Source: Seminavis robusta
Lineage: Eukaryota > Bacillariophyta > Bacillariophyceae > Naviculales > Naviculaceae
DNA length: 64,000 bases
Reading direction: 5' to 3'
Assembly: GCA_903772945.1 (NCBI GenBank)
Contig: CAICTM010000078.1
Coordinates: forward strand, 62,001 to 126,000
The position numbers and the translations under genes were made by a program. Below are positions 1 through 9,600 of this stretch, piece after piece; the first letter of the stretch is position 1; each line of letters begins with the position of its first letter. Under the pieces are notes generated by a model that ran no database searches, was not told the origin of the DNA, and saw nothing but the letters and a program-made list of their open reading frames with translations.

Positions 1-81
1 CAACGGAGACACGAAAGCACTTCCAGATAGGGCTAGAAGCGCCAGCACAAGGAGTTTTAGCATGGTGTTAGTGGAAGTCAT
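1..81 (-). CDS. 5' end of a plastid-targeted protein (partial)
   Basis: Reading leftwards from an ATG at 81, the frame stays open to the window edge and gives 27 residues, starting MTSTNTMLK. A second in-frame ATG lies at 63. The stretch is a signal peptide: a Lys, then a Leu/Ala-rich core (LVLALLALSG), then SAF|VSP. Phe right after the predicted cleavage site is the hallmark of the diatom ASAFAP-type bipartite plastid presequence. The mature protein lies outside the window, so function cannot be named. It is divergent from the PP2A subunit gene, sharing about 480 bp of 5' flank. Confidence 0.6.
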   Translation of the reverse strand, partial: MTSTNTMLKLLVLALLALSGSAFVSPL

Positions 82-561
82 CTTGTCGAGAATATATCTG
101 TGGGAAGCAAATAATAAATGAAAGAGACGTGAAGCCGATCGACTTGGGAGGCAACAATACCGTAGAACAGTCAGAGAGATACTCTATCCAGGTGGAAGTC
201 TAATGGACGGGTGGGAAGGGAGCGGTCAAATCAAGGGAAGGAATGTTCCGAAAAGATACGCACATCATTCCTTGACACCGATGGTTGCAGGCAGCCCAAC
301 CCAGATGACGATGAGTCGACCGACAGACGTTGGTGTCAGTCGAGTCGGCACGCAAGAGCGCTGGCTTTTTAACGACTAATCGCTTTCCCGTCTCGAGATC
401 GCATTCCGCATCGCATTGCTTCAAAGGCCGCACCATCGCTCTTGGTTTCCTTTGCTCCAGCCTCTTTCCTTATCTTATTGCTCTGTCTACTACCAGGTAG
501 CTAGGCTTAAACCTCAATCTATTGTGCCATTGATCAACCTAACAGGACGCGAGATAGGAAG
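82..561. other. Divergent intergenic region
   Basis: This 480-bp spacer lies between two divergent starts (81 on minus, 562 on plus) and probably holds both promoters. I see no TATA box that I would trust, no RNA gene and no convincing coding frame. Confidence 0.5.
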
Positions 562-670
562 ATGGCGGCAGCAATGAAAATGGACGAACTGATGGTTCAG
601 TGGTTGACCTCAGATACCATGTATGAGAATGTTTTGAATTTGATCGAAGAGAACAAATTGGCGGCCCAAA

Positions 671-722
<52 letters not shown>

Positions 723-2608
723 GCAGAAGCAACTGAATCAAGAAGATGACGATGGAGCTGTGGAAAATGACAAGGATTCCTTGACCAAGGATGCTTCCGA
801 AGATGGCAATAGCAATTCGTCTCCACGGTGTGTCATTCCCAAATTCTATTTGGGAGATCCCTCTCGTCCTAGGCGTCGGAGGCGATTGCTGCCCATGCCT
901 CAGAGCGATACCTGGGAACCTCTTCCAGAAGGAGAGAAACAGCCAGACCGGCCCTTTACGGATTTGGGCAGCAATAATAGTAACAACAACAATGCCGCAT
1001 TGGGATTGTCCGGTGAAGACGCATCGCCCGAGATCACAACCGTGCCTTCCTCGACGCCCATGATGTGTGTCCGAGATCAAGTACAGGCCGTCTACAAGGA
1101 AATTGGACAAGGAGGGGATGATCTCCACCAAAAGTACATTCCTGTGGCAGAATTTGTCCGTGTCGCCAAGGATATTCTCCGATTTCCCACCTTTTTTAAT
1201 GTACCACTTTGTCAGCGACTCTTGCTGCTCTGGCGGACTCACAAGAATATCAATTCGCCCACTATAATGGAAGAACCCGCACCTGAAGAACCCATTACTT
1301 ACGAAATGGTGGCTTGGTTCTGGATGAAAGAGATGGAACCCTTTGATCCCCAGGAACGCTTCTTTCGGCTCTGCAAACAACCCCATGCCGAGTACATTGT
1401 TCGGGATGACTTTTTGCCCTTTATCAAAGCTCTTTTGAGTGATCATCCGGTACGTTGAATTATGGCATTCAGTTTTGTCGTTCAATTGTATGTATATATG
1501 CCATTGTTTGAATGATCTGATGGGTTTGTTTCTTCCTTTCATTTCGTTTCAGGGTTTGGAATTCTTGAGCAATCATGCTGAATTCCAAGAAAAGTACGCT
1601 GTGACTGTCATTACTCGCATCTTTTACTGCGTCAACAAGTGCCATTCGGGACGCATCACGTGTCGACAAATCAGACGCAGTGACCTACTCGATGCCTTCT
1701 TGCAGGTAGACGAAGAGGAAGACATCAACAAGGTTACACGATACTTCTCCTACGAACACTTTTACGTGCTCTACTGCCGATTCTGGGAACTAGATCACGA
1801 TAGGGATTACCGTATCACACGCGAGGACTTGTTAAAGTATGGAGATCATTCGCTCAGTCACATGATTGTGGATCGGATCTTTGATGCTGCTCCTCGACCT
1901 TTTGAACATCCTGCTGCGTTGGACAACGACGAAGATGGCAATCAACAGCCGCCGCCCATCAATCGCGAATACCTCTCTTACGAAGACTTTATCTATTTCA
2001 TGTTAAGCGAAGAAGACAAAGCCAATGATGTCAGTGTTCGATACTGGTTTACCTGTGTCGATGTGGATGGTGACGACCGTCTCAACAATATGGAGATGCG
2101 CAGCTTTTATGCCGTGCAGTTACATCGCATGCAATGCATGGGACACGAAATCGTACCCTTTGAAGATATGCTGTGTCAAATGATGGATATGATCAAACCG
2201 GCATCGACCGACTATCTCATCGTGGAAGATTTCTTGCAAACGGAATGTGCTCCCGTCGCTGGAGCTCTTTTTGATGCTTTGTTCAACCTCAACAAGTATC
2301 TGCTATTTGAGCAGAGGGATCCCTTTGTGGAACGGCAAAAGCGCGAAGACGAATTCGAAACCGACTGGGATCGATTCGCTTGCATTGATTACAACCGGTT
2401 GGCCATGGAGGAGGAGGCCCGGGAGGAAGAGGCTATGGAGATCGACTGGGTTACTGTGGACGATGAAGAAGAAGATGGTCTTGTTGGCAGCAATGCTGTG
2501 GTGGGAGGCAATCACGGAATGCAGATGCAAGTACAACAACCTGATGATTACATGGGCGCTGGTGGTTACGGCGGAGGTGGTGTTTCCAGCAGCGAAGCGC
2601 CTTTCTGA
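562..2608 (+). CDS. PP2A regulatory subunit B'' (PPP2R3-like)
   Basis: Two exons, 562-1449 and 1553-2608, joined across a 103-bp GTACG...CAG intron in phase 0, give 647 residues. The join restores HPGLEFL...EFQEKYAVTVI followed by RIFYCVN, a conserved stretch of the PR72/PR130 family, which targets protein phosphatase 2A to substrates in a calcium-dependent way. Two EF-hand loops are visible: DHDRDYRITRED (about 377-388) and DVDGDDRLNNME (about 465-476), both with acidic residues at the calcium positions. IPKFY near residue 92 matches the family's N-terminal entry motif. An 18-Gln run sits at about residues 38-55. The C-terminus is acidic and then Gly-rich. Start chosen at the first in-frame ATG after stops. 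Confidence 0.88.
673..726 (+). repeat. CAG/CAA polyglutamine tract
   Basis: Eighteen consecutive Gln codons, a mix of CAG and CAA, lie inside the PP2A subunit gene. Mixed codons make replication slippage less likely than a pure CAG run and suggest that the glutamine tract itself is kept. The opposite strand reads as a long poly-Leu frame, which is a shadow. Confidence 0.9.
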
Positions 2609-3079
2609 ATTGCTTCTTTATTATTCCTTTAGACCGGAGAAGAAGTTGCACTCTCCTCGCCTTATCGGGTCTTACCAACATTACCAATATAACAGTTACT
2701 GATCTTTAGAATAACCTACGCCGTTGAGCACGCTTGTATCTGAAGCTAGAAAGCACTTTCTAAACGGATATTAACGCGCTGTCCACGGGCTCGGGGATGG
2801 AATGTTTTCCGCACGTAGGCATGCTGAGAGCGTTGTCGCTTTCGTCTTTGAGGGCTTGGGCTCTTTGCTGGTCAGCGCCTCTTCACAGTCGTAGTCGCAG
2901 CACCGGAAAACCAATGGGCCCCGTCTATTACCGGTACCGGTACCAGTATGCAAGTGACTGATACATTTAGTTATTTGAGTGTTTTCGGTGCAGTGCATGC
3001 GCGGCAGGCACGGCTGCGCTGAGAGCGTTGTCTTTTAGAACACAAAACTGGGACAACTTCTATTAGGATACAAGGATCC
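2609..3079. other. Intergenic spacer with short repeats
   Basis: This is the 3' flank of the PP2A gene. It contains a palindromic CCGGTACCGGTACC cluster near 2931 and a direct repeat GCTGAGAGCGTTGTC-like at about 2822 and 3016. No coding frame looks real. It ends where homology with the unit at 35-38 kb begins. Confidence 0.5.
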
Positions 3080-3585
3080 AGGCTTGCCCTACAATAGATG
3101 CAACTATGATTATGAACTACCACAACTAGCTAGTACCACTACAACTACTATAAAGAATGAAGCAATGATTTTGTTTTGTAAAGATTGTCTACTATGTGTT
3201 ATTGTTCTATATCTATGTTTGGTTGTATTTAAAAAGATTGTTGCATTGCATCAACAATGATAGAGGTTGGTTGTCAGGTGTCACGGGTATTAACTTTGGA
3301 CTTTCGTCGCGTGGAGGACGTTCGGACAAGCACTCTGCAATAGAGGCTGCCTAGCACAGGAACCACAAACCTGGCTACCTTGTATGTGACCCTTCAATTG
3401 AACCAACAGTATTCATCTCCGCAAAAAAATGTTGTATAGCCCTGCACCCCACCAGATGCTTGCTCTTTGTGTATTGTATTATGTGTTAGTAGTCCCCACA
3501 ATCCGTCGTCGCCGCCCCACTTACCTGTTGTCGTCCTAGACTGGAATGTACCGGTCAGGCTTTCGTACTCGCCGTCCAGAACGAC

Positions 3586-3637
<52 letters not shown>

Positions 3638-5640
3638 CTGAACTGTTGTTTGCTGCTGTGTGTCCGTCACAGGTGTCGTCGTCTTCTTCTTGCCCTTCGC
3701 CTTTGGCTTTGTCGACTTTTTCGTCTTGGCCATGCCTCTATGATTAATTCTAGGTTGTTCTGCCACCCGCCGTGGCTTTGTCTTGATTTGCTCTGCGATT
3801 CTCTGAGATGCAATCGCCGCCATGCGTCTCTTTGACCGCCGCAATGTTGATTGTGCTGTGTCCACGTCATTGTCCTCCTCATCGACTCGGTTGTCGACCA
3901 GTGGTTCATCAGCATCAACTTGCTGTTGTTCCTCGACCTCGACCAGTGGTTCTTCAGCTTCCACTTGGCCAGTCACGAATTCGTAATCCGTCTCGACCGA
4001 GGCAACACCTGCCTCCAAGCGTAGTGTCTTGTGCCGCCGCATGAATTCTTTGACAAGGTCTCCACCATCCTTCATCAATGCTGCGAGAATGTCATTGGGT
4101 ACCACTCCAAGTAGCACACCGTTCACCATTCGCATCTTCAATACAAATGGTTGTTGTCCATGCACATTGATCTTGAAGTGTTTCACATGCCACTTTTGAA
4201 CGTATGGCACCACTGCTGTGCATGTGGGAACCACCACTGCTTCGAATGTGATTGTGGCATCGGATGCCATCTTGTTGTCGCCGACGGTCGAGCCTGTTTC
4301 TATTGTCTCAATGTTTTTAGTTGTTTGTTGTTCTACTACTATGGGTGCTGCATCTTCCATGCAGACATCCTTGACCTTGCGATAGACAAATCGTCGTTTG
4401 GCAATCTGTTCTCGCGTATTCAAGGTGCAAATTTCGTCGTCAGCGTTGCGCTGAATTCCACCGAGATGCAAGTGGCACATGGCGAGTTCGAACATGTAAG
4501 TGTTCTTTTCGTTGACCATGAACCAGTGGGCGACTTGCTTGTCATTTCCTTTCTTCGCCTTGATGAAACGAACAAGTGCCTCGAGGTCTTGATGCACGGC
4601 ATCAATTTCAATGTACAGTTTTGCTTGTTTTAGGTACGCTTTGTCGCTTTGGAACCATTGGTTGTTGGTGATCCATTTGGTCACTTGTTGGTATCCGTAC
4701 TCTTGAATCAACTGCACAAGATCCAAGACGCGTTCGTGGGGTGAGGGTGTGCCGACGGAAAGGAATTGTTGTTGGGCTTCATGCCAGAATTCATATCGGG
4801 CCTGTGGCACATGTTGGTTCATGGCTCGATAGACACGGCTGTTTTCCTCTTGTTCACTCTCATCAGAAGAGTACCCCAATACAGTGTTGACGGGAGCAAA
4901 GGATAAACGGTTTCCATTGCTACGTTCGGTGTCTTGACCGTAATGGGTCTTCCAGCGAGCGTTGGCTGATTGACTGGGTTTGATGTGACAGCCCTTGGGC
5001 CGGTGCTGGTTGTATTTGTCGTATCCGTAGTGACCATGCTGATCCAAAGGAACCAGGGAAAGGTCGTAGGCACCTAGGTAGTTACCGTGCTGCTGGAATT
5101 CCACATCAGGATGCTCTCCGTGCAACAGTGCTGCGGTTTCGATGACCGACTTGTCCAACTCGTCCAGTTGGAATGTTGGGACTTCCTCTGCGACAGGAAC
5201 ATCCTTGTTGTTGTTGTTGCCCGTCATCTCCTTGGCAACCTGGAGAACGGGGGTCTTCTTGATGTTGCTGGTGTTGTTGTCGGTGGTCCATGACCACGAG
5301 ATCAGCTTGATGATAGAAGAAGAGAACTTCATTTTGCAATTGATAGGTATTGAATAGAAGATTGATAGAAAGGTACTTGAAAGTAGGGGGGTTGATCTGG
5401 CCTAGGCTTATCAACAATCGCGAAAGTCTTCCTTGTTCGGTTGGGTATGCAACTCTAGCAATCCGGTTGAACAAAAAAGTGAGCTCATCATGGTGACATC
5501 CCATTTTTCCACCTCCAAATTGGGATGACAGATTCTGCCAGATGGAAAACAACAGGTGACAAGATGAGACTGGACCACCGATGAGCACTGATTTCATGCT
5601 CTAGACTGCCCAACAACACAGTTCCTGGGGCTCTCAGAGC
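3080..5640 (-). repeat. Inverted duplicated unit, copy A
   Basis: About 2.55 kb that is closely similar, in opposite orientation, to about 35350-37905. Similarity covers one full gene, about 300 bp 5' of it and about 450 bp 3' of it. On the 3' side it fades after GGGCAAGC (about 3080 here, 37904 there). On the 5' side it fades near a TGAGAG motif (about 5635 here, 35355 there). I see no terminal inverted repeats and no clear target-site duplication, so the copying mechanism is open. Confidence 0.85.
3536..5332 (-). CDS. Unknown 598-residue protein, copy A of an inverted pair
   Basis: An intronless frame of 598 residues that I do not recognise. Visible parts: a short Ser/Lys N-terminus (MKFSSSIIK); a central block of roughly 300 residues rich in Gln, His and aromatic residues (for example VPQARYEFWHEAQQQFL and VTKWITNNQWFQSD); an acidic stretch (DNRVDEEDNDVD); and a basic tail with RRSKRR, a Lys-rich patch, a poly-Thr run from an ACA microsatellite (3585-3637) and the end RSGRRVRKPDRYIPV. 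The basic tail suggests nucleic-acid or chromatin binding, as inference only. It shares about 93% of residues by eye with the 594-residue product at 35666-37450; length differences sit mainly in the poly-Thr run and two small gaps. Both frames are intact, which argues that the protein is or recently was in use. Confidence 0.75.
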
Positions 5641-5769
5641 ACCAACTGGTACAGTCATAGTCTGGATGATGACTGGCTACTAGCTAGACAACGGGTTGTT
5701 GTGTTGTTTGTTGCGGATTGCCGAGCTGCGGAGCCACGGAGTGGCCTTCGGTCGTCGTGCGACGTCTTG

Positions 5770-5820
5770 TCGATTCGATTCGATTCGATTCGAATCGAGT
5801 CGATTATTCGAATCGATTCA
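5770..5820. repeat. Degenerate (TCGAT)n simple repeat
   Basis: Repeated CGATT/TCGAT words run into an imperfect palindrome around CGAATCGAGTCGATTATTCG. Low-complexity DNA next to the MITE-like element; no coding sense. Confidence 0.8.
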
Positions 5821-5906
5821 TTCAATGTGAGTCGAGTCACCGAAATCGGTACCACCATGATGTACCGGTACCGTACAGTACCTGGTACCTGGTACCAGGT
5901 ACCAGG

Positions 5907-6302
5907 ACGGTTAAGCAAAAGTGGAAAAAGTTGGATTTTTGGGTAAACTGGACTTGAAGGTTCCCCTATTCTTAAACAAGTTGTCTACTTTTCACCCTTG
6001 TTGAAAAGTGTTGAAAAGAGGTTCATAATTGTTGAAAAACTGTTGAATAAGTGTTGAATCGTGTTGAAACCCTGTTGAATTACTGTTGAATCTATAGTCA
6101 GTGGAAGTGTGGAAGTTGTTGAATATGTGTTGAATCCCTGTTGAAAAATGTTAAATCTCTGTTGAATTAGTGTTTAAAGGATATTCAACAGTGTTGAACC
6201 AATTTCAACAGTTTCAGTGCTGTTAAATCTAACAATTCAAAACTTCAACACTTTTCCTTTCGAAAACCCCATTTTCCCCAAAGTCAACTTTTACTTAACC
6301 GT
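5907..6302. mobile_element. MITE-like non-autonomous DNA element
   Basis: A 396-bp AT-rich block bounded by inverted termini. The left end reads ACGGTTAAGCAAAAGT and the reverse complement of the right end reads ACGGTTAAGTAAAAGT (15 of 16 match), with looser similarity further in. The block is flanked on both sides by the direct pentamer CCAGG (5902-5906 and 6303-6307), consistent with a 5-bp target-site duplication. There is no coding frame, so if mobile it needed a transposase from elsewhere. Superfamily is not assigned. It sits in a GGTACC-rich spacer between copy A and the coiled-coil gene. Confidence 0.65.
5990..6260. repeat. TGTTGAA word array
   Basis: Inside the MITE-like element the word TGTTGAA or a one-base variant recurs more than a dozen times at irregular spacing of about 10-25 bp. 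In the last 80 bp the reverse complement TTCAACA appears, so the array can fold back on itself. This looks like amplified sub-terminal motifs rather than a clean tandem satellite. Confidence 0.7.
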
Positions 6303-6628
6303 CCAGGTTCCGGTATGGTGCAACGGTACGTACCGTAGGAGACAAGCTGAAAAGTGGTCTGAAATAATGATTACAGGGAGCGAAGCTAGCACTGGTGGCT
6401 AGACTTGGCACGGTACTTGTAGCGGTACCAATTGTAGCTCTTTTCTATCTTGTGGATGACAGAAGGATGGTCAATGATTAGACTACAAGAGAAGATGGAA
6501 GTGTAATACAAGCTTCTATTTACAGTAAAGCGTACAATGGCATAGAGATAGAAACCAAAAATTCCCACAACACCAAACTGATTCGATTGAATCGTTCAGG
6601 TGCCTACATGGTCGACCAAACATCGTTC

Positions 6629-9600
6629 CTAGGATTGTGTTGACATGGCCTCGAGCGCCTCTTCACATACGGACTTCAGCTCCTCGTTCTCGGCTATCAG
6701 TTCTTCCTTTTCTTTCGTAAGGGTGGCAAGAAGGTCTTGAACAGAGCGGCTGTTCTTTTCCGCCTCTGTCAATCTACTCTGCAAATCTCTCTCGGCGGCC
6801 CTCAAGGCTTCCAAATCTCCGAAGTAGTCTTTTGCGCTCCGAGCGGCATCGGCATCTGCTTTGGCATGTTCTGAAAGAAGCAATATAGATGAGATTAGGA
6901 CCAAACAAGACACCCGACGCTCACTGCAGTGGTAGGCACTTACCTGCTTTCATTTCGGCCAAGTCAGAGCCGAGGCTTGCGATGCGGGTCGCATGGTCTT
7001 GTTGCAGTTCCTCCAAAGCTTGTTGCGTTGCGGCAAGCTCAGTTTCCAATTCGGTTACCTTAGCCGCGGCGCTTTTGTAGTTCTGAGTCATTGTTCGATA
7101 CAGGGCGTTAAAGTGTTCAAACTGCTGCTCTGCTTCTTGTATGGTTTCAGTTCTAGCCTCTTCGACTGCGTTCTCCCTCTTGATCCGTTCTGACTCCAAA
7201 ACGTTTTCATAAGCTTCCCGAAGAGTTTCCAGCTCAACCTGTCGAGCTTCTGCCAATTCCTGGGCCGTGAGCAATGCGTCTCGAGCTTCTTCAAGGTTTT
7301 GTTTGGCAGCTTGCTCGATGGACAGGATCCGTGTTTGTGACTCAGCTAGCTGTGCACCCAAAGCAGCAATGATGGCATCTTTCTCCTTCACCGAGTTTTC
7401 CTTCACGCTAACACTTTCGCTGTGCTCCGCTTCCACCTCGTCCAAACTTTTCAGCAGCTCATCGATTTCTCTGCTATGCTCGTCGCGGAGTTTTCGAACT
7501 TGCGCCTCGCAGCTTTTGATTGTTGCATTGGCCTTTTCTTCAAGCTCTGCAGTGCGTTTCAAGAGCTCCTCGTGAAAGTTGCCGGATCGGATTTTGAGCA
7601 GCTTCTCGATTCTTTCACATTCCGCACGATTTGCCTCCAGTTGCGATTTGAGCTCTCTGATAGTATCGCCTTTGCTTGATGACTCTGTCGTTGATACTTC
7701 AAGCTCTTCTTTCAGTCTGGCGCTTTCTGCACGCGCCGTTTCTAGTTCCTCGAGTGATTCACTCTGGAGGTCGAGTTCTCGGGTGAGACTCTCAACGGTA
7801 GTTTTCAGTGAAGTCACCTTGTGGCTCAGCTTTTCTTTTTCTGTGGCAAGCGATGCCATCTTTTCGTTTGCCTCTACCATGGATTGGAATGCTTGCCGTG
7901 ACTCTTCGTTGGCTTTGGAAACAGCGTCCAAGGCATCGGCAAGCTCTATTTTCACTGACTCCTTTTCCGAATGAGCAACAGTGACTGCGGTTAGTTGAGT
8001 CCCCTCCAAATCAGAAATCTTGCTCTGGAGCTCTTCGATGGCTTCCTGATGCGCATGCCGCTTCTCCTCAAGCTCCTTCTCCAGATCTGCAACCTTTGCT
8101 TGCATACCCTGTGCTGCTTGTTGGCTCTCGTGTTGCTGCTCCTCATTGCTGCTCTCCAATGCAAGGATCTTGGCCTGAAGCTCTTGGCCTACATGTTGTC
8201 GTTCATGCCGCTTCTCCTCAAGCTCCTTCTCCAGTTCAGCAACCTTAGCTTGCAAACCATGTGCTGCTTGTTGGCTCTCGTGTTGCTGCTCCTCATAGCT
8301 CCTCTCCAATGCAAGAATCCTGGCCTGAAGCTCTTGGACGGCTTGTTGATGTTCATGTCGCTTCTCTTCAAGCTCTTTTTCCAACTCGGCAACTTTATCC
8401 TGCATACTCCGTGCTGTTTCGTGGCTCTCATGTTGCCTCTCCTCAAGACTACTTTCCAATGTGGAGACCTTGCCCTGGAAAACTTGGATTGCTTGCTGAT
8501 GTTCACGCTGCTTTTCTTCAAGCTCTTTTCCCAACTCGGCAACTTTATCTTCAAGTTGAGTCTCCAGCCCTGAAATCACACCCTGCATTTCGTTGATCTT
8601 TTGTTGATGTCCATGGCGTTCTTCTTCCAGGTTTTCTTCCAAATTGGAGATTTTGATCTGCAGGTCTTCCGTAGAGTGGTGGCCCTCTTGCTGTTTCTCA
8701 AGAAGTTCTTTCTCCAGCTCCGAAATCTTGGATTCCATATGCTGGACCGATAGTTGGTGTTCACTCTTTTGCTCCTCGATTCTCTTTTCTGATTCAGCAA
8801 CGTTCGCCTGGAGACTCTCGATCGTATGCTGACCCTCCTGTCTGACCTCCTCCACAAGTCGCTCCGATTGAGCAACCTTAGCCTGGAGATCTTGAATAGT
8901 CGTCTCACTTTCGTTGCGGTGCTTTTCAATGTTGTCTTTCATTGTCGCTAAAAGCTGCCGTTGGTTTTTGAGCTCTTCGACCTTTTTCCTAGTAAATTCG
9001 TCCCAGATGTACAGAAGATGCCTCTCCACTCTCTCAAGCTTTTGTATGTCAACGGGGCGCCCATTGCCCGACAGATCACTTTCGGATTGCGTCAGGGTTG
9101 GCTCCACCTGAAGATCCTGTTCGCTCTCCACAGTTTCGATGTGTCTGATAACTGCATCAATTTTCTTTTCGAGGAGGGCTTGGTGCATTTGCTGATTGGA
9201 GGCCTCTTCTGTGAGGGCGGTAATCTTGCGCTCCCGTTTTTCGATAGTTTCGCCGAGGTTGTTGCACTTGGAAGTAAGATCGATAACTTGCGTCTCAAGA
9301 AGTTCGGTCATCGACTCGGCCGCATCCTCTTGCTCCTGGATCTTGGTTGTCAATCTCTCGTTGTCTTGTTTTAGCTCAAGCATTACTAGCAATTCCTGGA
9401 CCTGTCGTTCTTCATCCGAGAGACTCTCGGCGTAATGGATCTCCAATGTTTCCTGGAGCTCTGTTCGGAGCTGCGAAACTTGTTCGGCTTCGTTTTCACG
9501 CAAACTAGACAGCAACTGCGTCAAGCGATCCTCTAGCAGGGTTGCCTTCTCGTGTGACAATCCCAGTGCTCGAATGATTTCAGCTTTCTCAGCCATCTTA

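Larger units (their letters stand above)
5641..6628. other. Repeat-rich intergenic region
   Basis: About 1 kb with no convincing gene. It holds, in order, a TCGAT-type simple repeat (5770-5820), a GGTACC palindrome cluster (about 5858-5906), a MITE-like element (5907-6302) filled with TGTTGAA words, and more GGTACC/CGTACC words (6306-6432). Parts are listed separately. Confidence 0.7.

Noticed and set aside
610-1542. 310-residue minus-strand frame with a poly-Leu run
   Set aside because: Shadow of the PP2A subunit gene; poly-Leu is the complement of the CAG/CAA tract.
3536-5332. Copia-type retroelement protein, suggested by the basic RSGRRVRKPDRY tail
   Set aside because: The tail is short and generic. 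No protease, integrase, reverse transcriptase, zinc knuckle or long terminal repeats are seen around either copy.
7995-8573. 192-residue plus-strand frame with Leu-rich, membrane-like repeats
   Set aside because: It is the complement of the coiled-coil repeat array; Glu/Lys codons read backwards give Leu/Phe. No independent signal.
7990-8879. Possible CRISPR-like or satellite array
   Set aside because: The 75/150-bp period is coding in frame with an exact residue period and has no unique spacers.
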